Assembly (NCBI RefSeq): GCF_900116615.1 | Contig: NZ_FPBF01000007.1 | Span: forward strand, 124,001-188,000 | Direction: 5' to 3' | Source of the DNA: Algoriphagus locisalis | GTDB lineage: Bacteria > Bacteroidota > Bacteroidia > Cytophagales > Cyclobacteriaceae | Length of the DNA stretch: 64,000 bases | Shown here: positions 1 through 8,101 of the stretch, piece by piece | Layout: each line of letters begins with the position of its first letter | How positions within the stretch are numbered: the stretch's first letter is position 1 | Translations under genes and position numbers: made by a program | The notes under the pieces: generated by a model | Told to the model about the DNA's origin: nothing | Databases searched by the model: none | Seen by the model: only the letters and a program-made list of their open reading frames with translations

Positions 1-129
1 ACGGAAGATTACGGCAATTATAGCTAGAACAAGAAGAATGTGGATTAATCCTCCTACGCTGTAAGCAAATACTCCGACTAGCCAGCCGATAAGGAGAATG
101 ACTGCGATGAAATACAATAAAGAACTCAT
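1..129 (-). CDS. lmo0937-type small membrane protein (3' end cut by window)
   Basis: The reverse strand from an ATG at 129 reads MSSLLYFIAVILLIGWLVGV and stays open to the window edge, giving 43 codons without a stop. Two short hydrophobic segments are separated by a Ser-Val-Gly-Gly turn. This matches the lmo0937/DUF5670 family of roughly 50-residue inner-membrane proteins, which are common and often stress-induced in Bacteroidota; their molecular function is unknown. Only a few residues are probably missing. The family call rests on the length and the hydrophobic pattern, so it is good but not certain. Confidence 0.7.
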   Translation of the reverse strand, partial: MSSLLYFIAVILLIGWLVGVFAYSVGGLIHILLVLAIIAVIFR

Positions 130-315
130 AGTTTTGTTGTTTAGGTTGGTTAATTAGTTTATACCTACTAACTCAACTGGTATGCCCTTTTAGCCTAAAT
201 AAATAAAATCGCCCCCTATTGGCCCAAATAACCCTTTGAAAATAGATATTTAAGAAATCTTTTAAAAAAACCTTGCTTTACTGAGTAACAAATTCCCCAA
301 ATCAGGGAAAACACT

Positions 316-1770
316 ATGGAAAATGATAAAAACCCCTCCATCCGCCAAGTAAAAATATATTCAATAGTCACCTTGATACTGATTGTAGTTGGCAGTGGCA
401 TTTCCTATTGGACAGCTGGCAGGATAGAATATTATACTAATGCAGTCATGCATACTTCCGACGTGCTACAGCGTACGGACGAATTGTATTCAAGTATTCT
501 GGAAAGAGAAAGTAATATCCGAGGGTATGTCATCACCGGTAAGGAAGAATTTTTAACCAACTACTCCCAATCCAATATAGATGCGGATGTGTTATTGTCT
601 CAGCTACAGGGTCTAACTGAGGACAATGCCGTACAGCAAAATAATTTTGAAGAACTCAGAGGCTTGATTAATGCCAGAGTTAGAACTTTTGATGCAACCA
701 TTGCCTATATGAAGGAGCATGGAGATTTAGAAGGCTTTCTTGATCCGTCTAAAGCCAACAATGCGCTCAGCGGCTATACAATGATCAAAAATGTGGTTTT
801 ACGGATTAATGATGTTGAAAACAATCTTTTCCAGGATCGCACTAAAAGCTTGACAAATAACATCAACGCGCTTCCGTTTATAGTAGGTCTTATTTCTGTT
901 TTTTCAATCACCATTGGTTTGGTCACCTTCTTTTCCATCTATCAATACAACAAAGCTCAAATAGCAGCGGATACAGAAAGGTCCAAATTCCAGGAAAAGC
1001 TAAAAGATCAGATAGAGCTCTTGGATAATTCGAACAAAGAACTGGAGCAATTCGCCTATGTTGCTTCTCATGATCTGCAGGAACCTCTTCGCAAAATCAC
1101 CGCATTTTCGGACTTACTCAAAGAACAATATGCTGGTAAATTGGAAGGAGACGGAGATCTATATCTCAATCGTATCACAGCAGCTGCACTTCGGATGAGG
1201 CGATTAATCACTGACCTTTTAGAATATAGCAGAGCAGGTAAAATCGAGCATGACAAAATAAAAGCAGTAAAACTCTCCAAAATCGTCGCAGAAATGCTTG
1301 AAGATGTGGAAGTAGCAATTCAAGATAAAGACGCAAAAATAACAGTAGGGAAACTACCAAAAGTATATGGGGCAGAAACAGAATATCGTCAGGTGTTTCA
1401 AAACTTGATTTCAAATTCCCTAAAATTCTCAAAACCAGATACAAAACCAGAAATCAATATCACTTCTGAGGAAGCTAGTTCAGCTCTGATTAATAAATTT
1501 TCAACACTCGATACTGACCAAAAATATCACTTGATCAAAGTAAGTGACAATGGGATAGGATTTAAAAAAGAATATGCAGAACGAATTTTTTCTATCTTCC
1601 AGAGGTTACACGGAAAGAAAGAATACGATGGAACAGGCATAGGTCTTTCGATCACACGCAAAATCATCGAGAAAAACGGAGGGGTAATTTATGCTGACAG
1701 CAGCCCCTCAAGTGGCGCCACCTTTAACATCATACTACCATTCACAAGTCGTAATCTCCGAGATAATTAG
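316..1770 (+). CDS. CHASE3-domain membrane sensor histidine kinase
   Basis: A 484-residue membrane histidine kinase. Transmembrane segments at about 14-33 and 186-210 flank a CHASE3-like periplasmic helical sensor (about 45-180, with the typical ERESNIRGYVITG motif). A short coiled coil follows, then HisKA with phospho-acceptor His252 in ASHDLQEPLRK, and a complete HATPase domain: N box around Asn363-Asn367, G1 DNGIG at 411-415, G2 GTGIGL near 439-444. The stimulus is unknown. The next gene, 71 bases downstream, is a stand-alone Rcp1-type receiver, the usual partner of such kinases in Bacteroidota, so phosphotransfer to it is the likely output. The ATG at 316 places the first membrane segment correctly. 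All catalytic boxes are intact. Confidence 0.93.
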   Translation: MENDKNPSIRQVKIYSIVTLILIVVGSGISYWTAGRIEYYTNAVMHTSDVLQRTDELYSSILERESNIRGYVITGKEEFLTNYSQSNIDADVLLSQLQGLTEDNAVQQNNFEELRGLINARVRTFDATIAYMKEHGDLEGFLDPSKANNALSGYTMIKNVVLRINDVENNLFQDRTKSLTNNINALPFIVGLISVFSITIGLVTFFSIYQYNKAQIAADTERSKFQEKLKDQIELLDNSNKELEQFAYVASHDLQEPLRKITAFSDLLKEQYAGKLEGDGDLYLNRITAAALRMRRLITDLLEYSRAGKIEHDKIKAVKLSKIVAEMLEDVEVAIQDKDAKITVGKLPKVYGAETEYRQVFQNLISNSLKFSKPDTKPEINITSEEASSALINKFSTLDTDQKYHLIKVSDNGIGFKKEYAERIFSIFQRLHGKKEYDGTGIGLSITRKIIEKNGGVIYADSSPSSGATFNIILPFTSRNLRDN

Positions 1771-1841
1771 GAGTGCATTATATATATCAAAATCATACTT
1801 ATCTTTTCATCAGAATCTAACCCTCATTCGTCAAAGACTTT

Positions 1842-2291
1842 ATGCTCATGTCCTTCGAGAAACCCATCCAAATCCTAGTCGCAGAAGACGATGAAGATGA
1901 TAAATTATTGATTTTAAAAGCCTTTGAGAGAACACTACCAAAGGAAAAAGTCACCTGTGTAGAAGATGGCGACGCGCTTTTGAATTACCTGCGCCGGGTA
2001 GCTCCTTACAACGATCTGTTGAAATACCCCCGGCCTGATATTATTCTCCTGGATCTCAATATGCCAAAAAAAGGAGGCAAAGAGGCACTGGCTGAAATCA
2101 AAAGCAGTGAAGACCTAAAGTCTATCCCAGTCATTATTTTCACTACCTCAAGCAATATTGATGATATACAAACCACCTACAAAATGGGGTCAAGTAGCTA
2201 TATCACCAAGCCTGGGTCATTCGAGGAATTAATCAAAGTCACTGAAGAAATTGAAAATTATTGGTCTAAAACGGTCCTGTTGCCCGACTAA
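1842..2291 (+). CDS. Rcp1-type single-domain response regulator
   Basis: A stand-alone receiver domain of 149 residues with no output domain. It has the acidic pocket Glu15-Asp16-Asp17, phospho-acceptor Asp71 in ILLDLNMPKKGG, a Thr at about 101 and conserved Lys123 in ITKPGSF. The long loop before beta-3 (RRVAPYNDLLKYPRPD) is typical of the Rcp1/phytochrome-partner subfamily. It lies between two kinase genes, and the next gene follows without a gap. It probably relays phosphate from the CHASE3 kinase to another protein or to the following REC-PAS kinase. An in-frame ATG at 1848 is an equally possible start. Confidence 0.9.
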   Translation: MLMSFEKPIQILVAEDDEDDKLLILKAFERTLPKEKVTCVEDGDALLNYLRRVAPYNDLLKYPRPDIILLDLNMPKKGGKEALAEIKSSEDLKSIPVIIFTTSSNIDDIQTTYKMGSSSYITKPGSFEELIKVTEEIENYWSKTVLLPD

Positions 2292-2300
2292 TTGAGAACT

Positions 2301-3746
2301 ATGTTTAGCGGAAAAAAAATAAAAATACTCTACGTGGATGATGATCCGGATGATTTCATTCTGGCCTCTAGTCTGCTCAAAAAAATCACTGATACTACCT
2401 ACGAGCTGGAAGGTGCTACAAGTTTGGAGGAGGCTATTCCAAAGTTGGGCAAGAACTTCGACTTATTTTTAGTCGATTACCGCTTAGGCAAGGACACAGG
2501 ATTGGAGCTAATCCGCGAAATAAAAGTTGTCAGAAAACACGCACCAGTAATAATGCTCACTGGTATGAGCACTGGCAACATCGACAAAGAAGCGCTTAAT
2601 CTGGGAGTTTCGGATTATCTGGTCAAAGGTGAATTTGACGCTCAGACACTGGACAGAACGCTCAGATACGCCATTCGGGATGCGCAGTTGATGGAGTCAC
2701 TGGCGAGCGCAGCCGTGAAATTCCGATCTATTTTCGAACTGGCCACGGATCCGTTTCTGCTCATGGATGACCAAGGCGAAATCTTGGAGGTAAATCCGGC
2801 GTTTCAGAAAAAATTTGGTGCAAAAGCTTACGATCCAAACTCCGATAAAAGCTTTTATTTCAAAAATTTGCTTCCAGAAGAATCCTCCCGACAAGAGCTT
2901 GATGACTTCTTTTTCAACAATCAGGAGATGTATGACATGGAATCCCTGTTGACCATTGACCACGGGCATTCCATCAACAGTCTGATCAGTATTGTGAAGC
3001 AGGATGTAAGTATCTATCAAGTGTTGATCAAAGATCTCAGCGCTATCAAAGCCAAAGAGGAAGAAGATCTCAATTTAAAGAAATTCTCCTCTACCGGCCG
3101 AATAGCCAGGCTTTTGGCACATGAGGTAAAAAACCCGCTTACCACCATTCTACTTTCTGCTGACCAGCTTCATATGGAGCTTCCTGAGTCAGTCCTGGTA
3201 GAAAGCGGTGATCTGATAGACGTAATCCGCAGGAATTGCGACCGGATCAACCACCTGGTTACTCAGTTGTTGGACAGTACACGATTTACAGAGTTAGATT
3301 CAAAGAGTCACTCCATAAATACCTTATTGGACGAAGCCCTGGAGCATGTCAATGACCGAATTGAGTTTAAAGGAGTGACTATCCAAAAAAACTATCAAAC
3401 AGATATTTGCGACATCAATGTAGATGGAGAAAAGATAAAAATCGCATTGATAAATCTCATTGTAAATGCAATAGAAGCTATCCCAGAGAAAGGCGGAAAA
3501 CTTCTATTGAAAACTTCCATTAAGGAAAATCAATGTAGAATTGAAATCAGGGATAATGGTGAAGGTATTCCAAAAGAAAACCTAGAGCGCTTGTTTGAGC
3601 CCTTTTTTACCAGTAAATCTACCGGATCAGGGCTTGGGCTTACCAACACGCAGAATATAATACTAAGTCACGGAGGAGCTATTCGGGTAAAAAGCGAAGT
3701 CGGAAAAGGAACCTCATTCTTGATCACCTTCAACCTCCCGGGTTAA
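2301..3746 (+). CDS. Receiver-PAS hybrid histidine kinase
   Basis: A soluble kinase with an N-terminal receiver domain. From the ATG at 2301, the REC domain spans about 5-120 (Asp59 in FLVDYRLGKDTG). A PAS-like domain follows (about 135-250), then HisKA with His274 in LLAHEVKNPLTT and HATPase with N box near Asn389, DNGEG at 418-422 and GSGLGL near 442-447. No membrane segment is visible. A TTG at 2292, touching the previous stop codon, would add three residues; I chose the ATG because it directly precedes the FSGKKIKILYVDDD receiver strand. It is third in the operon and ends in a strong terminator. It may read phosphorylation through its REC domain and gate its own kinase, but its partner is unknown. 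Confidence 0.9.
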   Translation: MFSGKKIKILYVDDDPDDFILASSLLKKITDTTYELEGATSLEEAIPKLGKNFDLFLVDYRLGKDTGLELIREIKVVRKHAPVIMLTGMSTGNIDKEALNLGVSDYLVKGEFDAQTLDRTLRYAIRDAQLMESLASAAVKFRSIFELATDPFLLMDDQGEILEVNPAFQKKFGAKAYDPNSDKSFYFKNLLPEESSRQELDDFFFNNQEMYDMESLLTIDHGHSINSLISIVKQDVSIYQVLIKDLSAIKAKEEEDLNLKKFSSTGRIARLLAHEVKNPLTTILLSADQLHMELPESVLVESGDLIDVIRRNCDRINHLVTQLLDSTRFTELDSKSHSINTLLDEALEHVNDRIEFKGVTIQKNYQTDICDINVDGEKIKIALINLIVNAIEAIPEKGGKLLLKTSIKENQCRIEIRDNGEGIPKENLERLFEPFFTSKSTGSGLGLTNTQNIILSHGGAIRVKSEVGKGTSFLITFNLPG

Positions 3747-3768
3747 GACTTAACAGTCAGAAATTTCT

Positions 3769-3803
3769 AATCCTCTCAAACCTGAAAGTTGAGAGGATTT
3801 TTT
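3769..3803 (+). terminator. Intrinsic terminator after the two-component operon
   Basis: AATCCTCTCAA (3769-3779) pairs perfectly with TTGAGAGGATT (3789-3799) around a 9-base loop, followed by a run of T to 3803. It closes the three-gene signalling operon and separates it from the next gene. Confidence 0.9.
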
Positions 3804-3857
3804 ATAATAATCTTTGGACAGAAATCAGCATATCTCCTCAAACCAAGTTGGATCTTA

Positions 3858-4367
3858 ATGATAGCATTTCAAGGCAAATTAGCAGCATTCGAGTTTAACC
3901 ATTGGCAACACCACATTCCAATTCCTGATGACATCTCCTCCCAAATGATGGATAAAAAGCATCGGCGGGTTTTGATTTGGATAAATGAAGAAGGACCATA
4001 CCATATGGCATTGATGAAGGCAAAGGACTATTGGTATGTACTGATCAATAAGGAACTCCGAAGCCGTTTCAAATTGGATGAAATGCAGGGTTTCTCTGTT
4101 AAAATTGATCGGGATCACAGCGAATATGGCCACGAAATGCCCGAGGAACTCCAAGTGCTGATGGATCAGGATGAGGAAGGAGCTGATTATTTCAAAAAGC
4201 TAACCCCAGGAAAGCAGCGTATGATGGTCTATACCGTCACCAAAGTCAAAAACCCCGAAAGCAGAATGAGGAAAGCTTTGGCAATTATTCATCATCTTAA
4301 GCTGACAAAAGGTAAGCTAGACTACAAGCAACTCAACGAATTGATTAAATATTACAATAAGTTATAG
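3858..4367 (+). CDS. YdeI/OmpD-associated family protein with DUF1905 domain
   Basis: A 169-residue soluble protein. The first half (IAFQGKLAAF through about residue 85) resembles a DUF1905 beta-barrel. The second half, with YFKKLTPGKQRMMVYTV and ESRMRKAL, matches the YdeI/OmpD-associated domain. Some relatives are reported to affect resistance to antimicrobial peptides; the biochemical role is unknown. A TTG-initiated reading from 3789 would put the start inside the upstream terminator, so the ATG at 3858 is preferred. The gene stands alone: the terminator precedes it and 63 bases separate it from pxpA. Confidence 0.75.
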   Translation: MIAFQGKLAAFEFNHWQHHIPIPDDISSQMMDKKHRRVLIWINEEGPYHMALMKAKDYWYVLINKELRSRFKLDEMQGFSVKIDRDHSEYGHEMPEELQVLMDQDEEGADYFKKLTPGKQRMMVYTVTKVKNPESRMRKALAIIHHLKLTKGKLDYKQLNELIKYYNKL

Positions 4368-4430
4368 GAAACATTCGATGCCTTAGTTGACATTTTGTAT
4401 TTTAGACTTTACTCAATTTTTCCCCTTATA

Positions 4431-5150
4431 ATGAAGAAACTGCCAGAAATAAACTGTGATTTAGGTGAAGGCATGCCAAACGAGGAACAGATCTTTCAAT
4501 TCATAGATACAGCCAGTATCGCATGTGGAGGTCACTTTGGGGATGAGAACTCGATCATTGAAAGCCTAGAGTTGGCTGTGAAATACAAGAAAAAAGTAGG
4601 TGCTCATCCCTCCTATCCGGATCAAAAAAATTTTGGAAGGAAGACTATGAAGATCTCAGACAAGGAATTGAAAAAGTCAATATTGATTCAAATACTAAAA
4701 TTTGAACAATTGGCAGAGAAATCCGGAGTCCAGATGGATCATATCAAATTCCATGGTGCCTTATATAATGAAGCTGCTAAAGACGCTGAATTGGCAGACA
4801 GTCTCACGGATTTCATCGCTAATCATTTCCAAAATACACCGATATTTGCTCCGCCTCACTCCCAGTTGGAAAAGTATCTAAACCTAAAAAATTTGCATCA
4901 GCGAGTAGAGGTTTTTGGAGATAGAAGGTATTTAGATAATTACCAGCTCGTTCCGAGATCTGTATTTGGCTCACATTTGATATCCGAAAGTGAGATTTTA
5001 CCTCCGCTTAAATTGCTTATAGAAAATGGCTATTTGCTCTCTGACTCGGGCAAAAAGCTACCTTTCGAAGCTGACACAATTTGCTTCCATGGAGACAATC
5101 CGGGCATACAGGACTTTTTGCCAAGCATCAGAAAAAAATTCTGGACATGA
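4431..5150 (+). CDS. pxpA: 5-oxoprolinase subunit PxpA (LamB/YcsF family)
   Basis: A subunit of ATP-dependent cytosolic 5-oxoprolinase, which opens 5-oxo-L-proline (pyroglutamate, a damage product of glutamine and glutamate) to glutamate. The 239-residue protein shows INCDLGEG at the N terminus, SIACGGHFGDE, GAHPSYPD and HIKFHGALYNEA, the metal/active-site signatures of the LamB/YcsF fold. The ATG at 4431 lies directly before KLPEINCDLGEG; an upstream TTG (4395) would add an implausible hydrophobic leader. Its stop overlaps the pxpB start as ATGA. No 5-oxoproline or metal transporter lies beside the set. Confidence 0.93.
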   Translation: MKKLPEINCDLGEGMPNEEQIFQFIDTASIACGGHFGDENSIIESLELAVKYKKKVGAHPSYPDQKNFGRKTMKISDKELKKSILIQILKFEQLAEKSGVQMDHIKFHGALYNEAAKDAELADSLTDFIANHFQNTPIFAPPHSQLEKYLNLKNLHQRVEVFGDRRYLDNYQLVPRSVFGSHLISESEILPPLKLLIENGYLLSDSGKKLPFEADTICFHGDNPGIQDFLPSIRKKFWT

Positions 5151-5842
5151 AACCCCAGTTCCGGCAAATCTCCCCATTGATTTGTGAATTTGAATGGGAA
5201 GACGAAGTCTCTGACAAGCTACTCCAACAGCAAATTAGCTTGAGAGAGGAAATCAAAAAAGAATTTGATTCAGAGATATCTGAAGTTAAGATGGGCTTTA
5301 AAACCCTTTCTCTTAGGCTTTCCAACTCGTTGAACTTTCCAGTAATAAAAGAATGGCTAGCATCTGTAAAGCCAGAAGACGCTCAAATCCCTCTTCCGGA
5401 GAAAATCTGGCAAATCCCTGTTTGCTATTCCAAAGACACCGGACGTGACTTGCAATCTCTCGCTGAAGCAAAAAATATAGCCATTGAAGAGTTGATAGCT
5501 TTGCATTCCCAACCACTTTACCGACTTCATTTTTATGGGTTTCTACCGGGATTCATGTACTTAAATGGCCTTCCAAAATCCCTTTTCACCCCAAGAAAAA
5601 GTGTTCCTGATCGAGAAGTCCCCGCTGGCTCAGTAGCTATCGGCGGCTCACAAACTGGCATTTACCCATCCTCAAGTCCAGGTGGATGGCATTTGATCGG
5701 GCAAACTCCTATTGAGCTTTTCAATCCAAAGTCAATAATTCCAGTGTTTGCGGAAGTTGGTGAGCGGATAGAATTTACTCCTATCAGTAGTCAGGACTTT
5801 GAGCGCTTGAAAAGGCATCCACAACAACCCAACTTCAGATGA
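5147..5842 (+). CDS. pxpB: 5-oxoprolinase subunit PxpB (KipI-like)
   Basis: A 231-residue member of the allophanate hydrolase subunit 1 / KipI family, which forms the PxpBC part of 5-oxoprolinase. Diagnostic segments are IPVCYSKDTGRDL, LYRLHFYGFLPGFMYL and the PAGSVAIGGSQTGIYP motif. In B. subtilis the orthologue was first described as a sporulation kinase inhibitor; here the operon context supports the metabolic role. The start is fixed by an ATGA overlap with pxpA (5147-5150), and the end overlaps pxpC in the same way, indicating translational coupling of all three subunits. Confidence 0.93.
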   Translation: MKPQFRQISPLICEFEWEDEVSDKLLQQQISLREEIKKEFDSEISEVKMGFKTLSLRLSNSLNFPVIKEWLASVKPEDAQIPLPEKIWQIPVCYSKDTGRDLQSLAEAKNIAIEELIALHSQPLYRLHFYGFLPGFMYLNGLPKSLFTPRKSVPDREVPAGSVAIGGSQTGIYPSSSPGGWHLIGQTPIELFNPKSIIPVFAEVGERIEFTPISSQDFERLKRHPQQPNFR

Positions 5843-6708
5843 TCCGGGATATTGGCTATTTGAAAATCCTCAAAACGGGGCCAGGAACTTCCGTTCAAGA
5901 TAGCGGGAGAACAGGGGTTGCTTTTTATGGGGTTCCAATTTCCGGAGCGTTGGATCAGCGATCCTGCGGCTGGGCAAATCACCTCCTGCAAAACCAAAAA
6001 GGTGATGCTGCGCTAGAGATATGTCAGCCCGGTCTGAAAATCCAATTTGACTCTCCTACCCTTATTTGTCTTGCCGGAGCAAAAGCGGAAGTCAAATTCA
6101 ATGGAAATTCAATTTCAAGCTACGGACTTATTGAAATACAAGCATACGATCAATTGGAAATCGGTGCATTTCACGAAGGATCAGTGCTTTATCTAGCGAT
6201 TAAAAATGGATTTCAATCTGAGCAAGTATTGGGTTCCAGAAGTTGGATGGAAGGAATCACTGCAAATATTTACTCAAAAAAAGGAGATCAAATTCCTTTT
6301 TTCTCCAACTCTGAAACCCCAAAATATACCGCAGCAAAACCCAGATGGGATTTTAGCTGGACTCAGGATATGAGCCTTGAAGTATATCCCGGTCCAGAGT
6401 GGGACTTGCTAGACCTGAAAACTCAGAAAAAAATTCAATTAAACAGTTTCAGCGTTTCCAGTCATAAAAACAGAATGGCAATTCAACTCACCGAATTGCT
6501 GCCACATTCCCTCCCAGAAATGCTCACTGCCCCCGTGTATCCAGGCACCGTGCAATTGACTTCAGGAGGAAAAATGATCGTTCTGATGAAAGATGCTCAG
6601 GTCACTGGAGGATACCCAAGGGTTTTGCAACTGTCAGAGCAAGCTATTGATCAGATTTCTCAAAAATGCCCTTCAGATTTAATTAGGTTTGAACTCAAAA
6701 AGCCCTGA
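5839..6708 (+). CDS. pxpC: 5-oxoprolinase subunit PxpC (KipA-like)
   Basis: A 289-residue biotin-dependent-carboxylase/allophanate hydrolase subunit 2 family protein. It begins ILKTGPGTSVQDSGRTGVAF, followed by GALDQRSCGWAN, and has the late VQLTSGGKMIVLMKDAQVTGGYP motif. Together with PxpB it couples ATP hydrolysis to ring opening of 5-oxoproline handed over from PxpA. The start overlaps the pxpB stop (ATGA at 5839). The stop codon lies within the left arm of the operon terminator. The family is often annotated as urea amidolyase-related, but pxpABC co-occurrence makes 5-oxoprolinase the better call. Confidence 0.93.
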   Translation: MIRDIGYLKILKTGPGTSVQDSGRTGVAFYGVPISGALDQRSCGWANHLLQNQKGDAALEICQPGLKIQFDSPTLICLAGAKAEVKFNGNSISSYGLIEIQAYDQLEIGAFHEGSVLYLAIKNGFQSEQVLGSRSWMEGITANIYSKKGDQIPFFSNSETPKYTAAKPRWDFSWTQDMSLEVYPGPEWDLLDLKTQKKIQLNSFSVSSHKNRMAIQLTELLPHSLPEMLTAPVYPGTVQLTSGGKMIVLMKDAQVTGGYPRVLQLSEQAIDQISQKCPSDLIRFELKKP

Positions 6709-6724
6709 AAAATCAGAGCTTTTT
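6697..6724 (+). terminator. Intrinsic terminator of pxpABC
   Basis: AAAAAGC-c-CTGA (6697-6708) pairs with TCAG-a-GCTTTTT (6713-6724) with one internal mismatch and an AAAA loop. The pxpC stop codon (6706-6708) is inside the stem. The A-rich left arm would also give a T run for transcripts arriving on the minus strand from the lipoprotein gene. Confidence 0.75.
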
Positions 6725-6745
6725 GAATTAATTAGTTTTCAATAA

Positions 6746-7765
6746 TTACCTACCTGTAGTTGGATCGGTGTGATGTTTGTCCCAGAACTTTTCCCACAGT
6801 AGATACATTTCAAATTCAAATTTCTTTCTATTTAACTGGAGAGCAGCCCAATCCACATCTCCTTCCGAGTCATAATCCTCACTTGCAAGTAAGCCTATAG
6901 CTCCCATCCCGCCTATTTGATACATGGCACTTAAGTCAGCCTCAGGATCTAGCCCATAATTCGATAAACTTTCAATAAGAATGTCTGCTTTTCCTCTTGA
7001 CTTAGGATTTGGCTTAGCGGCTTCACGTACTTTTTGAATAGCAGGAAGTAAAAGGGCTGCTAACACAGGATCCATTCCAGAATCAATTTCAAGTTGGTTT
7101 AGACCTTCATTTAGACTTTTAGGATCACTATTTCTCGGACTAAGACCCAAAATAAACTCACCAAGGCCAGCAGCTTCCGGTGCTTTTACAGGTGGTATGC
7201 TATCATTCCAAGGGTTACCTTTTCTTCCAGCTTTTCCATTGCCTATCAATTCAAAAATTTCAGCCACTGGATAAGTATGATCTGTGGATTCTCCTTTAAT
7301 ATCTCCAATTTTAAGGTATCCAGCGGCAGCCCTCAAGGCTCCAGCAGTCAGGTCATACTCTATTTCGTGCTCATCTCCCGCCAAGGCAGCATGGTTTCTT
7401 TTGGCTAAGTCACTCATTTTATTGCCATTTTCCATCACTGTTTCGTCGAAAATTTTCATAGAGGATATGATCACATTTTTCAATACATAGGCTTGGTCAT
7501 CACTTGCTGCCATGATGGCTTTAACTTTACCCGGCGGTAATTCTCTCATCACAGCATAATAGGCCTTTTCGGCAACTTCATAATTAATGGCAAGCTTCTG
7601 CTGAGCAAACCCATCGTTTCTTCCTAACCTTGCATTAGGGTCGCCTTCCTTACTTTCTAGTACTGCCTGATCTACGTCAGAAAATAAAGATTCTTCATTT
7701 TGTGGATCACATGATGTGCTGATTAACATGGCTCCCACTCCGATAATAAAAAGATACTTTTTCAT
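6746..7765 (-). CDS. Lipoprotein of unknown function, divergent from the LytS/LytTR operon
   Basis: A 339-residue predicted lipoprotein: signal sequence with lipobox ISTSC (Cys19), followed by Asp-Pro-Gln. The mature part is mostly helical and soluble. I do not recognise a domain. One stretch, LAALLLPAIQKVREAA near residue 235-250, resembles the start of DUF1559/prepilin-like proteins, but it sits in the middle of the chain and no prepilin signal is visible, so I treat it as a helix of similar sequence. The gene is divergent from the LytS-LytS-LytTR operon and shares a mirrored repeat array with it, so the LytTR regulator probably controls it. A -7 element TAAGTTTG lies 58-65 bases upstream. 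Confidence 0.8.
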   Translation of the reverse strand: MKKYLFIIGVGAMLISTSCDPQNEESLFSDVDQAVLESKEGDPNARLGRNDGFAQQKLAINYEVAEKAYYAVMRELPPGKVKAIMAASDDQAYVLKNVIISSMKIFDETVMENGNKMSDLAKRNHAALAGDEHEIEYDLTAGALRAAAGYLKIGDIKGESTDHTYPVAEIFELIGNGKAGRKGNPWNDSIPPVKAPEAAGLGEFILGLSPRNSDPKSLNEGLNQLEIDSGMDPVLAALLLPAIQKVREAAKPNPKSRGKADILIESLSNYGLDPEADLSAMYQIGGMGAIGLLASEDYDSEGDVDWAALQLNRKKFEFEMYLLWEKFWDKHHTDPTTGR

Positions 7766-7822
7766 GATTTTATAAAATTTAATTGGTTGCTTTTACTGAA
7801 GAGCTTTTCTCTTCGAACACTC

Positions 7823-7830
7823 CAAACTTA
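7823..7830 (-). promoter_or_regulatory. Candidate -7 element of the lipoprotein promoter
   Basis: The minus strand reads TAAGTTTG, an exact match to the Bacteroidota -7 consensus TAnnTTTG. No good -33 TTTG is found at 19-20 bp spacing, consistent with activator dependence. The edge of the nearest 21-bp repeat (7859) is 29 bp upstream, almost the same geometry as at the kinase promoter. Confidence 0.5.
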
Positions 7831-7858
7831 GCAGCCGACCAATCAATAATTTTTGCCA

Positions 7859-7914
7859 AATCGATGAATTAGCTATTCGGATTGATGAATACACGATTCT
7901 GATTGATAGCCGAA
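7859..7914 (+). promoter_or_regulatory. LytTR-type operator array 1 (three elements, 21-bp period)
   Basis: Three elements begin at 7859 (AATCGATGAATTAG), 7880 (GATTGATGAATACA) and 7901 (GATTGATAGCCGAA), exactly 21 bp apart. Two whole 21-bp units (7863-7883 and 7884-7904) are identical at 16 of 21 positions. Direct repeats at about two helical turns are the known binding architecture of LytTR regulators (AgrA, AlgR class). A LytTR regulator is encoded by the adjacent operon. Confidence 0.65.
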
Positions 7915-7960
7915 AAAATCTGATAAAACACTGATTTAAAGGGATTTTAAGCCAAAAAAA

Positions 7961-8016
7961 TCAGACTATCAATTGAAAACCTAATTTCATCAATCGAAAA
8001 CCACCATTCATTAATA
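7961..8016 (-). promoter_or_regulatory. LytTR-type operator array 2 (mirror image of array 1)
   Basis: On the minus strand, elements begin at 8016 (TATTAATGAATGGT), 7995 (GATTGATGAAATTA) and 7974 (AATTGATAGTCTGA), again exactly 21 bp apart. They match array 1 element for element, including the GATGAA then GATAG ending of the second and third copies. The array lies 28 bp upstream of the kinase -7 element. Confidence 0.65.
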
Positions 8017-8043
8017 GTCTTACTTTTTAACAAGTGGAATAAG

Positions 8044-8051
8044 TAGATTTC
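8044..8051 (+). promoter_or_regulatory. Candidate -7 element of the LytS/LytTR operon
   Basis: TAGATTTC matches TAnnTTTG except for the last base. It is 50 bases before the GTG start at 8102 and 28 bp from the proximal repeat element, which would place a bound activator next to the -33 region. Confidence 0.4.
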
Positions 8052-8101
8052 AATTGTTAGTCCCGGTAAAATTCTTACCAAAAGTTTAAATTAATTACTT
8101 A

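Larger units (their letters stand above)
7766..8101. other. 336-bp divergent regulatory region without a gene
   Basis: It separates the lipoprotein gene (minus) from the LytS/LytTR operon (plus). It holds two arrays of three related elements each, spaced exactly 21 bp and in opposite orientation (7859-7914 and 7961-8016), plus one -7-like element on the promoter side of each array (7823-7830 minus, 8044-8051 plus). No ORF or RNA gene is apparent. A short inverted repeat GAAGAG-CTTTT-CTCTTC lies in the lipoprotein leader near 7799-7815. Confidence 0.8.

Noticed and set aside
3789..3857. TTG-initiated 23-residue N-terminal extension of the YdeI-like protein
   Set aside because: It begins inside the terminator hairpin of the upstream operon; the ATG at 3858 gives a normal family start.
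7030..7060. Prepilin/DUF1559-like segment suggesting a pilin gene
   Set aside because: The segment lies in the middle of a lipoprotein with a clear lipobox; no prepilin peptidase site or N-terminal helix is present.
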